In this document: positions 17,002 through 25,520 of the stretch, piece by piece
How the letters are laid out: every line of letters begins with the position of its first letter
Position numbering within the stretch: position 1 is the first letter of the stretch
Assembly (NCBI RefSeq): GCF_947381555.1
Contig: NZ_CANCWQ010000014.1
Span: 1-46,530 of the forward strand
Direction: 5' to 3'
Length of the DNA stretch: 46,530 bases
Source of the DNA: Limosilactobacillus pulli
GTDB taxonomy: Bacteria; Bacillota; Bacilli; Lactobacillales; Lactobacillaceae
Position numbers and translations under genes: made by a program
Notes under the pieces: model-generated
Told to the model about the DNA's origin: nothing
The model's database searches: none
Seen by the model: only the letters and a program-made list of their open reading frames with translations

Positions 17002-17034
17002 AAAACTCTCACCGGCTTAATGCCAAGCGAGAGT
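17002..17034 (-). terminator. Terminator of the galKTR operon
   Basis: ACTCTC (17005-17010) pairs with GAGAGT (17029-17034), with additional inner pairing (GGC/GCC). A long T-run follows on the minus strand. Confidence 0.75.
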
Positions 17035-17071
17035 CTGCAATTATTTTTGTGTGTAACTTAGGATTTTTGGA

Positions 17072-18057
17072 TCAATTTTCAGTACTCTGCCGTAAAATCA
17101 GCTTGGTACCGACTACTACCCGCTGCGGAGCCAGATCCGGATTCTGCAAGCGGCGTCCCAACAGCTCGATTCCCATTGCCGCCATTTGATCGGTTGGCAC
17201 GTGAATCGAAGTCAGGGTTGGATAGGTATAATGAGTAATTGACGTATCATCAAAACTGATCAGCGCCATTTCTTTTGGTACGTCGATCTGCTTTTGTGTA
17301 AGGCACGCAAAGCACCAACGGCCATTGCATCATTGGCAATCAAAACGGCTTGGGGACGATCCTTGAGCTGCAAAAGGCGCTGCATCTGATCAAAACCGCT
17401 CTTTTCTGAGTAGTCGCCCATCATAAACCATTCTGAATGATAAAGGTCACGTATTTTTAAAGCCTTGGCAAACGTTTCACGCCGCGAATCACTGACCGGC
17501 TTTTGGTCGGTCGTTTTTTCCTGACCTGCAATCATGCCAATCTTAACATACTTTTCGACGAGAAAATCAGCTGCCTGCTTGATGCCGCCATCAAAATCCG
17601 GCAAGACCGAATCACAGCCATTAGCCAGCACATCATAGTCAATCACCACGATCGGCTTGTTGAAGCGCTGCAGCTGATCAATCTGTTTTTGACTGTACTT
17701 GCCGATTGCAACGATCCCGCTGACGTCATTTGGAATCTGCTCCAAGTGCGTATCAAAAACGGTAGCCGTTGTGTAGCCGACCTGCTGGGCCTCTTTTTCA
17801 ACACCCAGTCGGATATTCATGTAGTAAAGGTCATCCAGCTCCCGAGCCGGTGAATACCACTGAATCACAGCAATTTTATGACCGGTGGCGGCACTACGGC
17901 GATGTTTTTTAGTATAGGACAGCTCTTCGGCAATCGTCAGAATCTTGCGCCGTGTTTCTTCACCAACCGACAGCTGTGGGTCATTGTTCAAAACCCGCGA
18001 TACCGTCGCCAGTGAAACCCCCGCACGATCTGCAATGTCCTTTAGCGTTACTGCCAT
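17072..18057 (-). pseudogene. galR: Galactose operon repressor, frameshifted (galR)
   Basis: A LacI/GalR-family repressor interrupted by a frameshift. The first frame gives 265 residues (18057 to 17260): helix-turn-helix TLKDIADRAGVSLATVSRVLNN and a periplasmic-binding-like core, ending in LHKSRSTYQKKWR. The continuation (MALISFDDTSITHYTYPTLT to ILRQSTEN) is in another frame. Adding one A to the AAAA run (TTTT at 17292-17295 on the plus strand) restores LHKKQIDVPKEMALISFDD and a 328-residue protein of normal length. If real, the product lacks the C-terminal subdomain and the last third of the core, so repression of gal genes would be weakened. A homopolymer sequencing error is the alternative. 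Confidence 0.85.
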
Positions 18058-18088
18058 TCAAAACCATCCTTTCCTTGGTCAAAATTGG

Positions 18089-19543
18089 TTACAGTTGTTC
18101 AACGAACCGCTGCCAGCCAGCTTGACCCTGGGCATCGCGTTTGAAGACGCCGGCATCTGCCAAAACATCGCCAAAGACTTGAGCAACTTCTTGTTCCAAA
18201 ATCTCTTCAACGTTGTCAGCATTAATGTCATCATGCCGTGCCTGAACTTCTTTAGCCCATGGCAGATGGCTGTCGGCAATCTTGTTTGGTTCATTGAGCC
18301 AGTACTTCTTGACTTCTTCCAATTCACTCTTCAAACGAGCTGGCAGGATGGCTCGGCCCATGACTTCGATCAGACCGATATTTTCCTTTTTGATGTGCCA
18401 GAGCTTTTCATGTGGGTGGAAGATGCCCAGTGGGTACTCTTTACTAGTATTATTGTCTCGCAAAACCAAGTCAAGAACAAATTCTTCACCATTGCGGTGC
18501 ATGATCGGCGTTACGGTGTGGTGCCGCGTTTCGCCATCAAAGGCCTTCAATGAAAGTTCTGGATCGTCATAGTGATCCCAGACATCAATGATATACGTCC
18601 CCAGTTGAATCAAAGCTTGGTCGTTGGTACTGGTCAAACGCAGATCACTCATTGGCCAGTCAACGATGCCGGCTTTAACGTCCGGGTAGTCTTTAAAATT
18701 CAGTTCTTGTTTGATTGGGGCCTTCATCATTGGGAAGGTGTGTCGGCCACCTTGATAGTGCTCATGGGCCAGCATGGAACCGCCAACGATTGGCAGATCG
18801 GCGTTGCTACCGACAAAGTAGTGTGGCAGCTGTTTTTCGATTTCAATCAAATTGATCAAGGTCTGCTGGTTGATCTCCATTGGTTCATGCTTGGCATCCA
18901 AGAAAATGCAGTGTTCATGGAAGTAGGCATATGGCGAGTACTGGAAGCCCCATTGCTTGCCACCAATCGTCATCCGAATAATCCGGTGGTTGCTGCGGGC
19001 TGCATGTCCCAGACGTCCCAAGTATCCTTCATTTTCCATGCAGAGTGCACATTGCGGATACTTCTTTTGCGTATCATGAGCAGCGGCAGCGATCGCCTTA
19101 GGGTCTTTTTCTGGCTTGGAAAGGTTGATTGTAATCTCTAGTTCGTTACCATCATTGACCTTTTTGGTAAACTCAATATTTTTCTTGATTGCGGATACCT
19201 TTACGTAGTCATTGCTGGTACACAGATCGTAAAACCAGTCCGTCGCTTTTTCTGGTGTTTGTTCATGCTTTTGCCAGAACGTATCATTGACCCGCGATGG
19301 CGTTGGCGTCAGCAGATCATATAATTGATCGTTTAAGATCTCACGTGCTGTTTGACCGTCTTCAATCTTGCCACGCTTAACCGCCAATTCAACCAGTTGA
19401 CTGGCCAGTGGCGTATCTGATTGGGCCTCGACATCTTCATCGCCAACCAGTGCCCGAATCTTGTTCATCACATAGATCTTGTCCATTGGCTGAAAAGCAC
19501 CGTTGGCAATTACCTTTTCTGCAAATCCTTCAATGAGTTCCAT
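18089..19543 (-). CDS. galT: UDP-glucose--hexose-1-phosphate uridylyltransferase (class II)
   Basis: The second Leloir enzyme, exchanging UMP between UDP-glucose and galactose-1-phosphate. The 484-residue length and the sequence place it in the Gram-positive class II type (about 490 residues) rather than the E. coli type. Recognisable segments are CALCMENEGYLGR, NHRIIRM and the HEHYQGGRH motif (MLAHEHYQGGRHTFPM). ATG 19543 follows GAAAGAGG. It lies 36 bases downstream of galK and 31 upstream of galR on the same transcript. galE and galM are not in the window. Confidence 0.97.
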   Translation of the reverse strand: MELIEGFAEKVIANGAFQPMDKIYVMNKIRALVGDEDVEAQSDTPLASQLVELAVKRGKIEDGQTAREILNDQLYDLLTPTPSRVNDTFWQKHEQTPEKATDWFYDLCTSNDYVKVSAIKKNIEFTKKVNDGNELEITINLSKPEKDPKAIAAAAHDTQKKYPQCALCMENEGYLGRLGHAARSNHRIIRMTIGGKQWGFQYSPYAYFHEHCIFLDAKHEPMEINQQTLINLIEIEKQLPHYFVGSNADLPIVGGSMLAHEHYQGGRHTFPMMKAPIKQELNFKDYPDVKAGIVDWPMSDLRLTSTNDQALIQLGTYIIDVWDHYDDPELSLKAFDGETRHHTVTPIMHRNGEEFVLDLVLRDNNTSKEYPLGIFHPHEKLWHIKKENIGLIEVMGRAILPARLKSELEEVKKYWLNEPNKIADSHLPWAKEVQARHDDINADNVEEILEQEVAQVFGDVLADAGVFKRDAQGQAGWQRFVEQL

Positions 19544-19579
19544 GTTGCAAACCTCTTTCTCAAAAACTGAACCGCGATG

Positions 19580-20749
19580 CTAAATCTTGTGAGGACCATC
19601 AACGATCTCGGCGTCATAGAAGCTGGCGTCGTAGCCGATCGTTTCGCGGTAAACCTTGCCGACGTTTTCTTTGAAGGCAACGGATTGGTCCTTCTTTACG
19701 ATGGCAATGGCACTGCCGGCAAAACCACCGCCGACCATCCGCGCACCCAGGCAGCCAGGCTGTTCCCAAGCCGTTTCAGCCAACGTGTCCAGTTCCTTGC
19801 CAGTTACTTCGTAATCAAAGTGCAGTGAAACGTGCGAAGCGTTGATCAAACGACCCAGCTTTTCAAGATCGCCCGCCTTCATAGCTTCGATTGCCCGCAG
19901 CGTCCGCTGGTTTTCAGCAACCGCATGACGTGCCCGACGGATCAAGACGTCATCGTTGATCAGGTAGGAGTACTCATCAAACGTATTTTCGTCCAGTTCA
20001 CCGAGCTTCTTGATGTTCAGTTTCTTGTTCAAACGCTTAACGGCTTCTTCACATTGTTCAACGCGTTCGTTGTACTTGGAGCCAGCCAGAGAGTGCTTCT
20101 TGTTGGTACTCATGATGACGATTTCGTAGTCGCCCAGCTTCAATGGCAGGTACTGGTATTCCAAAGTGCTGCAGTCCAGGAAGATGGCATTGTCTTTTTT
20201 ACCCATCCCAACAGCAAATTGGTCCATGATCCCTGAGTTTAAGCCAACAAAATCGTTTTCCGTCTTTTGACCCAACTTAACCAGTGAGATTTCGTCAATG
20301 TCCAGATCAAATTCATCTTTTAACAGATTACCCATCAAAAGCTCAATGGAAGCTGATGAAGAAAGACCGGCACCATATGGCAGGTTACCGTGGACCAGCA
20401 GGTTAAAACCGTGGTCGATCTTGTAGCCGGCTTGCTTTAAGTAGACCAGCATCCCCTTAAAGTAGTTCGTCCAGGTCTTACCGTCTTCGGTTTCCGGCTT
20501 TTCATCGTTGATGCTGAACTCTACGACTGAGCTGCCTTCCATGTTGGCTGAGTAGAGCTGAACCTTGTCGTCATCACGTGGACCGTAGACGCCAAACGTT
20601 CCCAGGCTGATAGCACATGGGAAGACGTGACCACCATTGTAGTCCGTGTGTTCACCGATCACGTTGATTCGACCTGGTGAGAAGAAAACGTCCTTAGCTT
20701 CACCCTTAAAAACATCTTGGTATTCTTTCAGTAATTCTTGCTTATCCAT
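19580..20749 (-). CDS. galK: Galactokinase
   Basis: It phosphorylates alpha-D-galactose to galactose-1-phosphate with ATP, the first Leloir step. The protein has 389 residues, GHMP kinase family. Visible motifs are the galactokinase signature GRINVIGEHTDYNGG near residue 27, the ATP loop LPYGAGLSSSASIELL, and MVGGGFAGSAIAIV near the C terminus. ATG 20749 follows GGAGGTAG. It is the first gene of galKTR, with operator and promoter just upstream. Confidence 0.97.
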   Translation of the reverse strand: MDKQELLKEYQDVFKGEAKDVFFSPGRINVIGEHTDYNGGHVFPCAISLGTFGVYGPRDDDKVQLYSANMEGSSVVEFSINDEKPETEDGKTWTNYFKGMLVYLKQAGYKIDHGFNLLVHGNLPYGAGLSSSASIELLMGNLLKDEFDLDIDEISLVKLGQKTENDFVGLNSGIMDQFAVGMGKKDNAIFLDCSTLEYQYLPLKLGDYEIVIMSTNKKHSLAGSKYNERVEQCEEAVKRLNKKLNIKKLGELDENTFDEYSYLINDDVLIRRARHAVAENQRTLRAIEAMKAGDLEKLGRLINASHVSLHFDYEVTGKELDTLAETAWEQPGCLGARMVGGGFAGSAIAIVKKDQSVAFKENVGKVYRETIGYDASFYDAEIVDGPHKI

Positions 20750-20771
20750 CTCTAGCTACCTCCATAAACGG

Positions 20772-20789
20772 TTAGTAAACTTTTACTAA
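20772..20789 (-). promoter_or_regulatory. Palindromic operator in front of galK (GalR candidate)
   Basis: TTAGTAAA-CT-TTTACTAA is a perfect 8+2+8 palindrome, 23 bases before the galK ATG and downstream of the -35/-10 region. Position and symmetry suit a LacI/GalR-type repressor, most simply the operon's own GalR. Confidence 0.7.
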
Positions 20790-20794
20790 ATATT

Positions 20795-20835
20795 AGCTTA
20801 CGCTTAACCCGTCGTTTTGTCAATAAGCGCTTACA
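20795..20835 (-). promoter_or_regulatory. galKTR promoter and cre-like site
   Basis: On the minus strand, TGTAAGCGCTTATT (20835-20822), 12 of 14 to the cre consensus, runs into a perfect -35 TTGACA (20823-20818). A poor -10 TAAGCT (20800-20795) follows at 17 bases. This arrangement predicts catabolite repression of the galactose genes. Confidence 0.6.
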
Positions 20836-20904
20836 TTATTATTTTTAAGGCGTTTGTGGACTTTTTAACAATCCTTATTTAACAACCGTTTGTGCCGTTT
20901 TTCA

Positions 20905-20913
20905 TGTTAAAAT
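20905..20913 (+). promoter_or_regulatory. Extended -10 of the SGNH esterase gene
   Basis: TGTTAAAAT at 20905-20913 is an extended -10 (TG-n-TAAAAT), 44 bases before the ATG. No good -35 is visible. Confidence 0.4.
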
Positions 20914-20956
20914 AAATTTTACTTAACAACCTTGCAAGCCATGGAAAGGACTCATC

Positions 20957-21925
20957 ATGACAAAACTTCTCCCCGATCAGTTAAAAAAACAAACTCACCT
21001 GCTGGGACGCTGGACCATTCGTCAATTGAACGACAGATCTGTTCTCTATACCACCAACCTCGGCAGTTTGATTAAGTTCCACGTTCAAAACAGTCCTGAA
21101 TTAAAAATCAACGTCTTGAACAACGGCAACCCGCAGCTGCCGTCACAATCCTGGGCCGTACGCGTTAATCGTGGTCCTTGGCAGCGCTGGTCAGTACAGG
21201 AGTCGTCATTTGAACTAAAACTGCCTAATCAGGCTGATATTGAGATCATGACCGCCGGCAACACCGATCTTGATGACGTTTGGCTTGGCAATCAAGGTCT
21301 GGCATTGGCTGAAATTGAGCTTGCCGATCACGCCACAATTACGCCAGCCAAGCCGCTAAAACGCATCGCAATTATTGGCGACTCAATTACAGCCGGCTGC
21401 TGGGTCAATGGACGCCGCCCTAGTACCGACTATCGTCCCGAAAGCTGCTACGTTGGTCTAATCAGCGATGAGTTGAATCTCGACGTTGATCGAATTGCTT
21501 ATTCGGCAGGCGGCGTCTTAAGATCTGCCGTTGGCAACGTACCACCTGCCGCACAGTTTTTTGCTCACATCGATGCCAAGACGACCTGGCAGCCCGATGT
21601 TATGCCCGAGCTGGTCTTGATCAATCTAGGCGTTAATGATCGACGCTTTTCTAATGTGCGGTTTCAGGCCGCCTATCGTGATTTTGTCAAACAGGTTCAA
21701 CATGCCTATCCTGGCGTGCCGATCGCGCTGATGGTCCCATTTGCCCAGACCTATGCCGATATTATTGAAGAAACCGCACTTGAATGTCATACTATGTTCA
21801 TTCCTACCAAAAATTGGTGCCAGTCGTTTACTGATGGCCTGCATCCCGATCAAAAAGGATCCATGCAGATTGCCCAGCATCTGGTACCCGTTTTGGCTGA
21901 GCTTTTAAATCAAATCAAGGGGTGA
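20957..21925 (+). CDS. SGNH/GDSL hydrolase (carbohydrate-esterase-like)
   Basis: A hydrolase of 322 residues without a signal peptide. Residues ~1-130 look like a beta-rich N-terminal domain, and ~135-320 are the SGNH fold. The nucleophile is S143 (IIGDSITAG), the oxyanion glycine/asparagine lie in block NLGVNDRRF, and the D293/H296 pair lies in DGLHPD. The two-domain layout resembles CE2-type acetyl esterases and other carbohydrate deacetylases; the substrate is unknown. ATG 20957 follows GGAAAGGA. The stop is five bases from the next start, so it is co-transcribed with the phosphatase. Confidence 0.85.
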   Translation: MTKLLPDQLKKQTHLLGRWTIRQLNDRSVLYTTNLGSLIKFHVQNSPELKINVLNNGNPQLPSQSWAVRVNRGPWQRWSVQESSFELKLPNQADIEIMTAGNTDLDDVWLGNQGLALAEIELADHATITPAKPLKRIAIIGDSITAGCWVNGRRPSTDYRPESCYVGLISDELNLDVDRIAYSAGGVLRSAVGNVPPAAQFFAHIDAKTTWQPDVMPELVLINLGVNDRRFSNVRFQAAYRDFVKQVQHAYPGVPIALMVPFAQTYADIIEETALECHTMFIPTKNWCQSFTDGLHPDQKGSMQIAQHLVPVLAELLNQIKG

Positions 21926-21930
21926 TTTTT

Positions 21931-22722
21931 ATGTCAACGCCAACCCGTCAGCTGCCAATCAATGGCGGCTACAACTATCGCGATCTCGGCGGTTATCAGA
22001 CTATCGACGGTCATACCGTCAAATGGCGTCGTCTACTGCGTTCTGGCAGTCTGCGTCACTTAACCAGCCAAGACCTGCAGTATTTATCTGATCTGAAAGT
22101 AGCCAAAGACATTGACCTGCGCTCACCACGAGAAACCAAAAAAGAGCCTGACCAAGTTCCAGACGTTGCCGAATATATCGCTAACCCTATTTTTTCAACT
22201 GACGAAACCAGAGCTTCACAGCCAATCTCATCTTTTAGCGATGAATTGAATGCTGATCCGACACGTGGCCGCCAGCACATGCGCACTGTCTATCATGAAA
22301 TGGTCGCTGAACCTGGTCCACAACAGGCCTACCGCGAATTTTTCCAACAGCTGCTAAGCGCACCGGCTGATCGCCCCGTCCTGTTTCACTGTACTGCCGG
22401 CAAGGATCGGACCGGTATTGGCGCCTATCTGCTGTTAAATGCCTTAGAAGTGCAGCCTGATGTCATCATCAAAGACTACCTGCTGACCAATGAGCTCGTT
22501 AAAGACGTTCAGCAAGACATCAAGCAGAAACTGACTGCTGCTCATTTTTCGTCAAACTATATTCAAAATTCGCTTGATATGGCCAGCGTTAAGCAGGAAT
22601 ACTTGCAGACGGCCCAGGATGCCATTCAAAAAATCAGTGGCAGCGTTGAACTGTATCTTAAAGAAGTCATGCAGCTTTCTGACTCTGATCTGCAGGTATT
22701 GCGTCATAAGTACCGCGACTAA
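21931..22722 (+). CDS. Tyrosine-protein phosphatase, Y_phosphatase3 type
   Basis: A cysteine-dependent phosphatase of 263 residues. It opens with the family's NGGYNYRDLGGYQT motif and has a P-loop HCTAGKDRTG with catalytic C154 and R160. Such lactobacillar enzymes dephosphorylate phosphotyrosine or phosphoinositide-like substrates; the target is unknown. The frame opens at GTG 21922, but AAGGGG (21918-21922) places the start at ATG 21931. It forms an operon with the SGNH esterase. Confidence 0.9.
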   Translation: MSTPTRQLPINGGYNYRDLGGYQTIDGHTVKWRRLLRSGSLRHLTSQDLQYLSDLKVAKDIDLRSPRETKKEPDQVPDVAEYIANPIFSTDETRASQPISSFSDELNADPTRGRQHMRTVYHEMVAEPGPQQAYREFFQQLLSAPADRPVLFHCTAGKDRTGIGAYLLLNALEVQPDVIIKDYLLTNELVKDVQQDIKQKLTAAHFSSNYIQNSLDMASVKQEYLQTAQDAIQKISGSVELYLKEVMQLSDSDLQVLRHKYRD

Positions 22723-22731
22723 TGGTATAAT
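22723..22731 (+). promoter_or_regulatory. Extended -10 for the 74-residue protein gene
   Basis: TGGTATAAT lies directly after the phosphatase stop codon and 51 bases before ATG 22782. The -35 is weak. Confidence 0.5.
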
Positions 22732-22781
22732 AAACCAAAAGCAAGCGTTTTCTGGAATCTAACGCTGATGGAGGTGTCAAT

Positions 22782-23006
22782 ATGGAGACAAGAATCTTCT
22801 TTAATCCCGGCGACTCGATTGCCAATATTCATGACTACAATGAAGCCGTACGCAAGGGACAGATTTTTAAAAAAGAGCGCAAAATCGATGACCTGGTAAT
22901 CGCCAAAGGTCCTGATGATGAAGAATATGCCATCTTTTATGCCAAGGACGCCTTACCAGCTGACCACGCCAAAGCTCAGCCCTATGACGTCAAAGAACAT
23001 CTCTAG
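22782..23006 (+). CDS. Uncharacterised 74-residue acidic/basic protein
   Basis: I do not recognise this protein. It is small, soluble and highly charged (METRIFFNPGDSIANIHDYN at the start, PYDVKEHL at the end), with no signal peptide or membrane segment. It is preceded by GGAGGTG and an extended -10 and closed by a strong terminator, which supports a real gene of its own. Confidence 0.75.
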   Translation: METRIFFNPGDSIANIHDYNEAVRKGQIFKKERKIDDLVIAKGPDDEEYAIFYAKDALPADHAKAQPYDVKEHL

Positions 23007-23012
23007 ACAAAT

Positions 23013-23049
23013 AAAAACGCCGAGTCAGCAAGCTGATTCGACGTTTTTT
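23013..23049 (+). terminator. Terminator after the 74-residue protein gene
   Basis: AAAAACGCCGAGTCAGC (23013-23029) pairs with GCTGATTCGACG (from 23032), with two mismatched or wobble positions, followed by TTTTTT. Confidence 0.8.
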
Positions 23050-23150
23050 ATTGCATAAGCAATCAAGATTAATAATGAGCGATCCAACTGCTTAGCAAGA
23101 TTCCTCGTCATTAGTTAAGGTCATGTCAAGATATTGTTGACTGCTGCAGC

Positions 23151-23477
23151 TTAGCGGCCACCAACGATCTGAGCTGCCTGCTGTTCCAAACGCAGTACCA
23201 ATTCATCAGCATCGGTCTTGAAGTCTTCAATAAAGCTGTCACGAATTGGCGCAGCCATCCCAATCTTTTCACCCATGATGTCGGTTACCACTAGATTTTC
23301 GCCTGCCCAGGCAACATCGTCATAATGACCCTCTAAGGCCTCATCCATAAACTCCTGCAAGGTATCGCGCACGGCATCCTTAATGACGTCATCCATTTCC
23401 AGATGCTGACCATGAACCTGGTACTGCGCAATCTTCATTGCAACTTCTTCCATGTTTTCTGGAATCTGAATACTCAT
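23151..23477 (-). CDS. Uncharacterised 108-residue acidic protein
   Basis: I do not recognise this protein. It is soluble and rich in Glu/Asp, predicted mostly helical (MSIQIPENMEEVAMKIAQYQ at the start), with no signal peptide. It begins 17 bases after the stop of the 359-residue protein gene and has its own ribosome site (AAGGGGGA), so the two are probably co-transcribed and may act together. Confidence 0.7.
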   Translation of the reverse strand: MSIQIPENMEEVAMKIAQYQVHGQHLEMDDVIKDAVRDTLQEFMDEALEGHYDDVAWAGENLVVTDIMGEKIGMAAPIRDSFIEDFKTDADELVLRLEQQAAQIVGGR

Positions 23478-23494
23478 AAAAAATCCCCCTTGGC

Positions 23495-24574
23495 TTAATG
23501 CTTGCGACGACTCTTTTGACGCCGATTTCGAAATGAAATGCCGACTGGTGGGTGTTTTTTGCTTTTTGCGTTCTTAACGGTTGAGGCTTGCGGTGCCATT
23601 TTCTTTTCAGCCACCCGCTTGGCCATCTCATTGTTTTGTTCACGCGCATCGTAATCACGCCATGGATGCATGATCGTCCCTACAAAGCTGGTCAAAAGCG
23701 TTCGGTGCGTAGCCATCCACCTCTGGGCATTTTCATAATTGCTGGTGTCAACGCCTTCTGCCTGGGCTAAAGACATTACCAGCTGCGTCAAACGATCCTT
23801 ACGATTCAGCGAGGCCAGGGCTTCTTGGGCCGGCTGCATATGCAAAAGCGTTCGCTTAGCCAATTGATACTGATTATCGTCAAGATCGTTTTGCTGATGC
23901 AGATAGGCAAAAAAGGCATCAAACAAGGCTACGATTCTAACGATTTGATATGGTTTGATATGTGGATCAAGCGGCATCGTCATTCCCAAGACCTGCTGCA
24001 AAGCATCAAAGGTCCATGTATCAGGCCATTGATGTGCTTCTTGATTCATCAAGGTCAAAAACTCATCAATCAGATACTGCTTATCGGTCTCATCCAATCC
24101 CTCAACATTTTTAAGCAGATTCGACTCAGGCGCCACAGCAACCATTGTTTTTTGCCAGGCAAGATAGCTTTCTGGCGTCCATTTCCGTGGCGTCTTTGCT
24201 GCTGGTTTGGTATCCGACTTATCAGCAGCTGCTTTCCAATTGGCCTGCATAGTCTTGCGATGCTCGTCCATGGTCTGCACTAGTTCTTTTTCTTGATCAG
24301 TTTTTAAAAACTTCTGGTAGGCTTTTAAAACCGGGATTGTCGAAATCACCTGACGATATGATGCCTGACCATCCTGGTACAGTTCATGATCCAAAACAGC
24401 TGCCAGCGCTGCACTCGTCCAATGGCAGTCGTCGAGCTGGTGACGATCTGCCATCAGTTGATTAACCTGCTGCAAAATACTTTGTGCATGCTCCTGTTGA
24501 TTTTTTGACAACCGATCAAACGCCGCGTCGACTAAGAATGCTTGTACGTGGGCCTGATTCTGTTGATAATCCAT
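23495..24574 (-). CDS. Uncharacterised 359-residue helical protein with basic tail
   Basis: I do not recognise the family. The protein is soluble, Gln-rich and apparently all-helical. It has a Lys/Ala/Pro-rich linker near residues 145-160 and an Arg/Lys-rich end (RNRRQKSRRKH) that could bind nucleic acid or polyphosphate. The frame stays open upstream to 24877, but that part overlaps greA and reads as non-protein-like sequence. ATG 24574 follows AGGAGTG (24590-24584) at nine bases, so I start it there. It is divergent from greA. Confidence 0.75.
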   Translation of the reverse strand: MDYQQNQAHVQAFLVDAAFDRLSKNQQEHAQSILQQVNQLMADRHQLDDCHWTSAALAAVLDHELYQDGQASYRQVISTIPVLKAYQKFLKTDQEKELVQTMDEHRKTMQANWKAAADKSDTKPAAKTPRKWTPESYLAWQKTMVAVAPESNLLKNVEGLDETDKQYLIDEFLTLMNQEAHQWPDTWTFDALQQVLGMTMPLDPHIKPYQIVRIVALFDAFFAYLHQQNDLDDNQYQLAKRTLLHMQPAQEALASLNRKDRLTQLVMSLAQAEGVDTSNYENAQRWMATHRTLLTSFVGTIMHPWRDYDAREQNNEMAKRVAEKKMAPQASTVKNAKSKKHPPVGISFRNRRQKSRRKH

Positions 24575-24679
24575 CAAAAATTTCACTCCTGTTGCTTCAA
24601 CTTGAATTTCATTAACTATCATAACATAATTACTTAGTACACACGTTCGCTTACAGCTTATAAAATTGGAGGAAATCAA

Positions 24680-25189
24680 ATGCCATCCAAAAAAATCAAG
24701 GTACCAGACTTCTACTATCAAGAAATGACAGCTGCTGGCTACCGCCAAATTGAAGATCAAATTGAAACCCTTAAAAAGCAGCGCCCCGAAAAAATTACTC
24801 GTCTCAAGGCCGCTCGGGCACTGGGCGATCTTTCTGAAAATACTGAGTACAGTACTGCTAAACGGGAGCTGCGGCACCTAGAAAGCCGACTGCGCTATCT
24901 AAACAAGCAGCTGACTTATGCTAAGGTCATCACTCCTAAAGATACGGGCAAAGTCGGCATGGGATCCACGGTTGAGCTGCAGTATGACGATGATGATGAG
25001 ACCGAGACCTATACGCTGGTTGGCCGCCAGGAAGCCGATATCTTAAAAGGTAAGCTGGCTTTTGACTCACCACTTGGCAAGGCAATTACTGGTCTGGGTG
25101 TCGATGATTTTGCAATGGTTGCGGCACCTCAAGGAGAATACCGGGTTAAGATTGTTTCCGTTAAAGTTAACCCCGATGAAGTCAATTAA
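24680..25189 (+). CDS. greA: GreA/GreB-family transcription elongation factor
   Basis: A factor of 169 residues that enters the secondary channel of RNA polymerase and stimulates cleavage of backtracked transcripts. The N-terminal coiled coil carries the tip motif ARALGDLSENTEYSTAKRE with the acidic residues needed for cleavage. A C-terminal FKBP-like domain follows from about residue 95. The amino end (MPSKKIKVPDFYYQEMTAAG) is a little longer than in housekeeping GreA, so it could be a second paralogue. ATG 24680 follows GGAGG. Confidence 0.88.
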   Translation: MPSKKIKVPDFYYQEMTAAGYRQIEDQIETLKKQRPEKITRLKAARALGDLSENTEYSTAKRELRHLESRLRYLNKQLTYAKVITPKDTGKVGMGSTVELQYDDDDETETYTLVGRQEADILKGKLAFDSPLGKAITGLGVDDFAMVAAPQGEYRVKIVSVKVNPDEVN

Positions 25190-25348
25190 GTCAAATCCGT
25201 ATCAGTAGGAATGCCATAAAATTTCTTTGGCTGGCTTAAGGCTTGATTGAGCGGTTTAATCTGAAATAGTCAGTTGATCAATCGGAGACTTGCAGCTTGC
25301 GAACTGATTTTGATCTCGTTATACTAAATGACGTTGCAGGTTAGTGGC

Positions 25349-25412
25349 ACAAGATATTGTGGGTTATCCACAGACATCCCCACTTATCCACAATATCTTG
25401 TGGATAAGTGGG
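25349..25412. promoter_or_regulatory. DnaA-box cluster in nested inverted repeats
   Basis: The 331 bases after greA contain this element, unremarkable sequence around it, and one terminator. Perfect DnaA boxes TTATCCACA lie at 25364-25372 and 25384-25392, with the inverse TGTGGATAA at 25399-25407. The last two form a perfect 15-bp hairpin (25379-25393 with 25398-25412, loop TATC). A second, mutually exclusive 15-bp pairing joins 25348-25362 with 25388-25402. No dnaA, dnaN or rpmH is near, so this is not the usual oriC setting. A DnaA-titration or DnaA-regulated site is likelier. Confidence 0.7.
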
Positions 25413-25483
25413 AAACTGAATCTGAATCGTCCGCTCAGGTTCAGTCACTTTAACCTACACCATACTGATTTCTACTCTGTTTC

Positions 25484-25517
25484 AAAAAGACCCCTGGCTT
25501 GTCCAACCAGGGGTCTT
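25484..25517. terminator. Bidirectional terminator between greA region and macro-domain gene
   Basis: AAGACCCCTGG (25487-25497) pairs with CCAGGGGTCTT (25507-25517). An A-run lies before it and a T-rich run after it. Confidence 0.85.
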
Positions 25518-25520
25518 CTT

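Noticed and set aside
17072..17269. Separate 65-residue gene downstream of galR
   Set aside because: Its sequence is the missing C-terminal part of GalR in a shifted frame, not an independent gene.
23495..24877. N-terminal extension of the 359-residue protein up to 24877
   Set aside because: It overlaps the greA start antisense, reads as non-protein-like Cys/Phe-rich sequence, and the ribosome site fits ATG 24574.
25349..25412. DnaA-box hairpin as the chromosomal origin itself
   Set aside because: No dnaA, dnaN, rpmH or AT-rich unwinding element adjoins it, so it is called a DnaA-box cluster.
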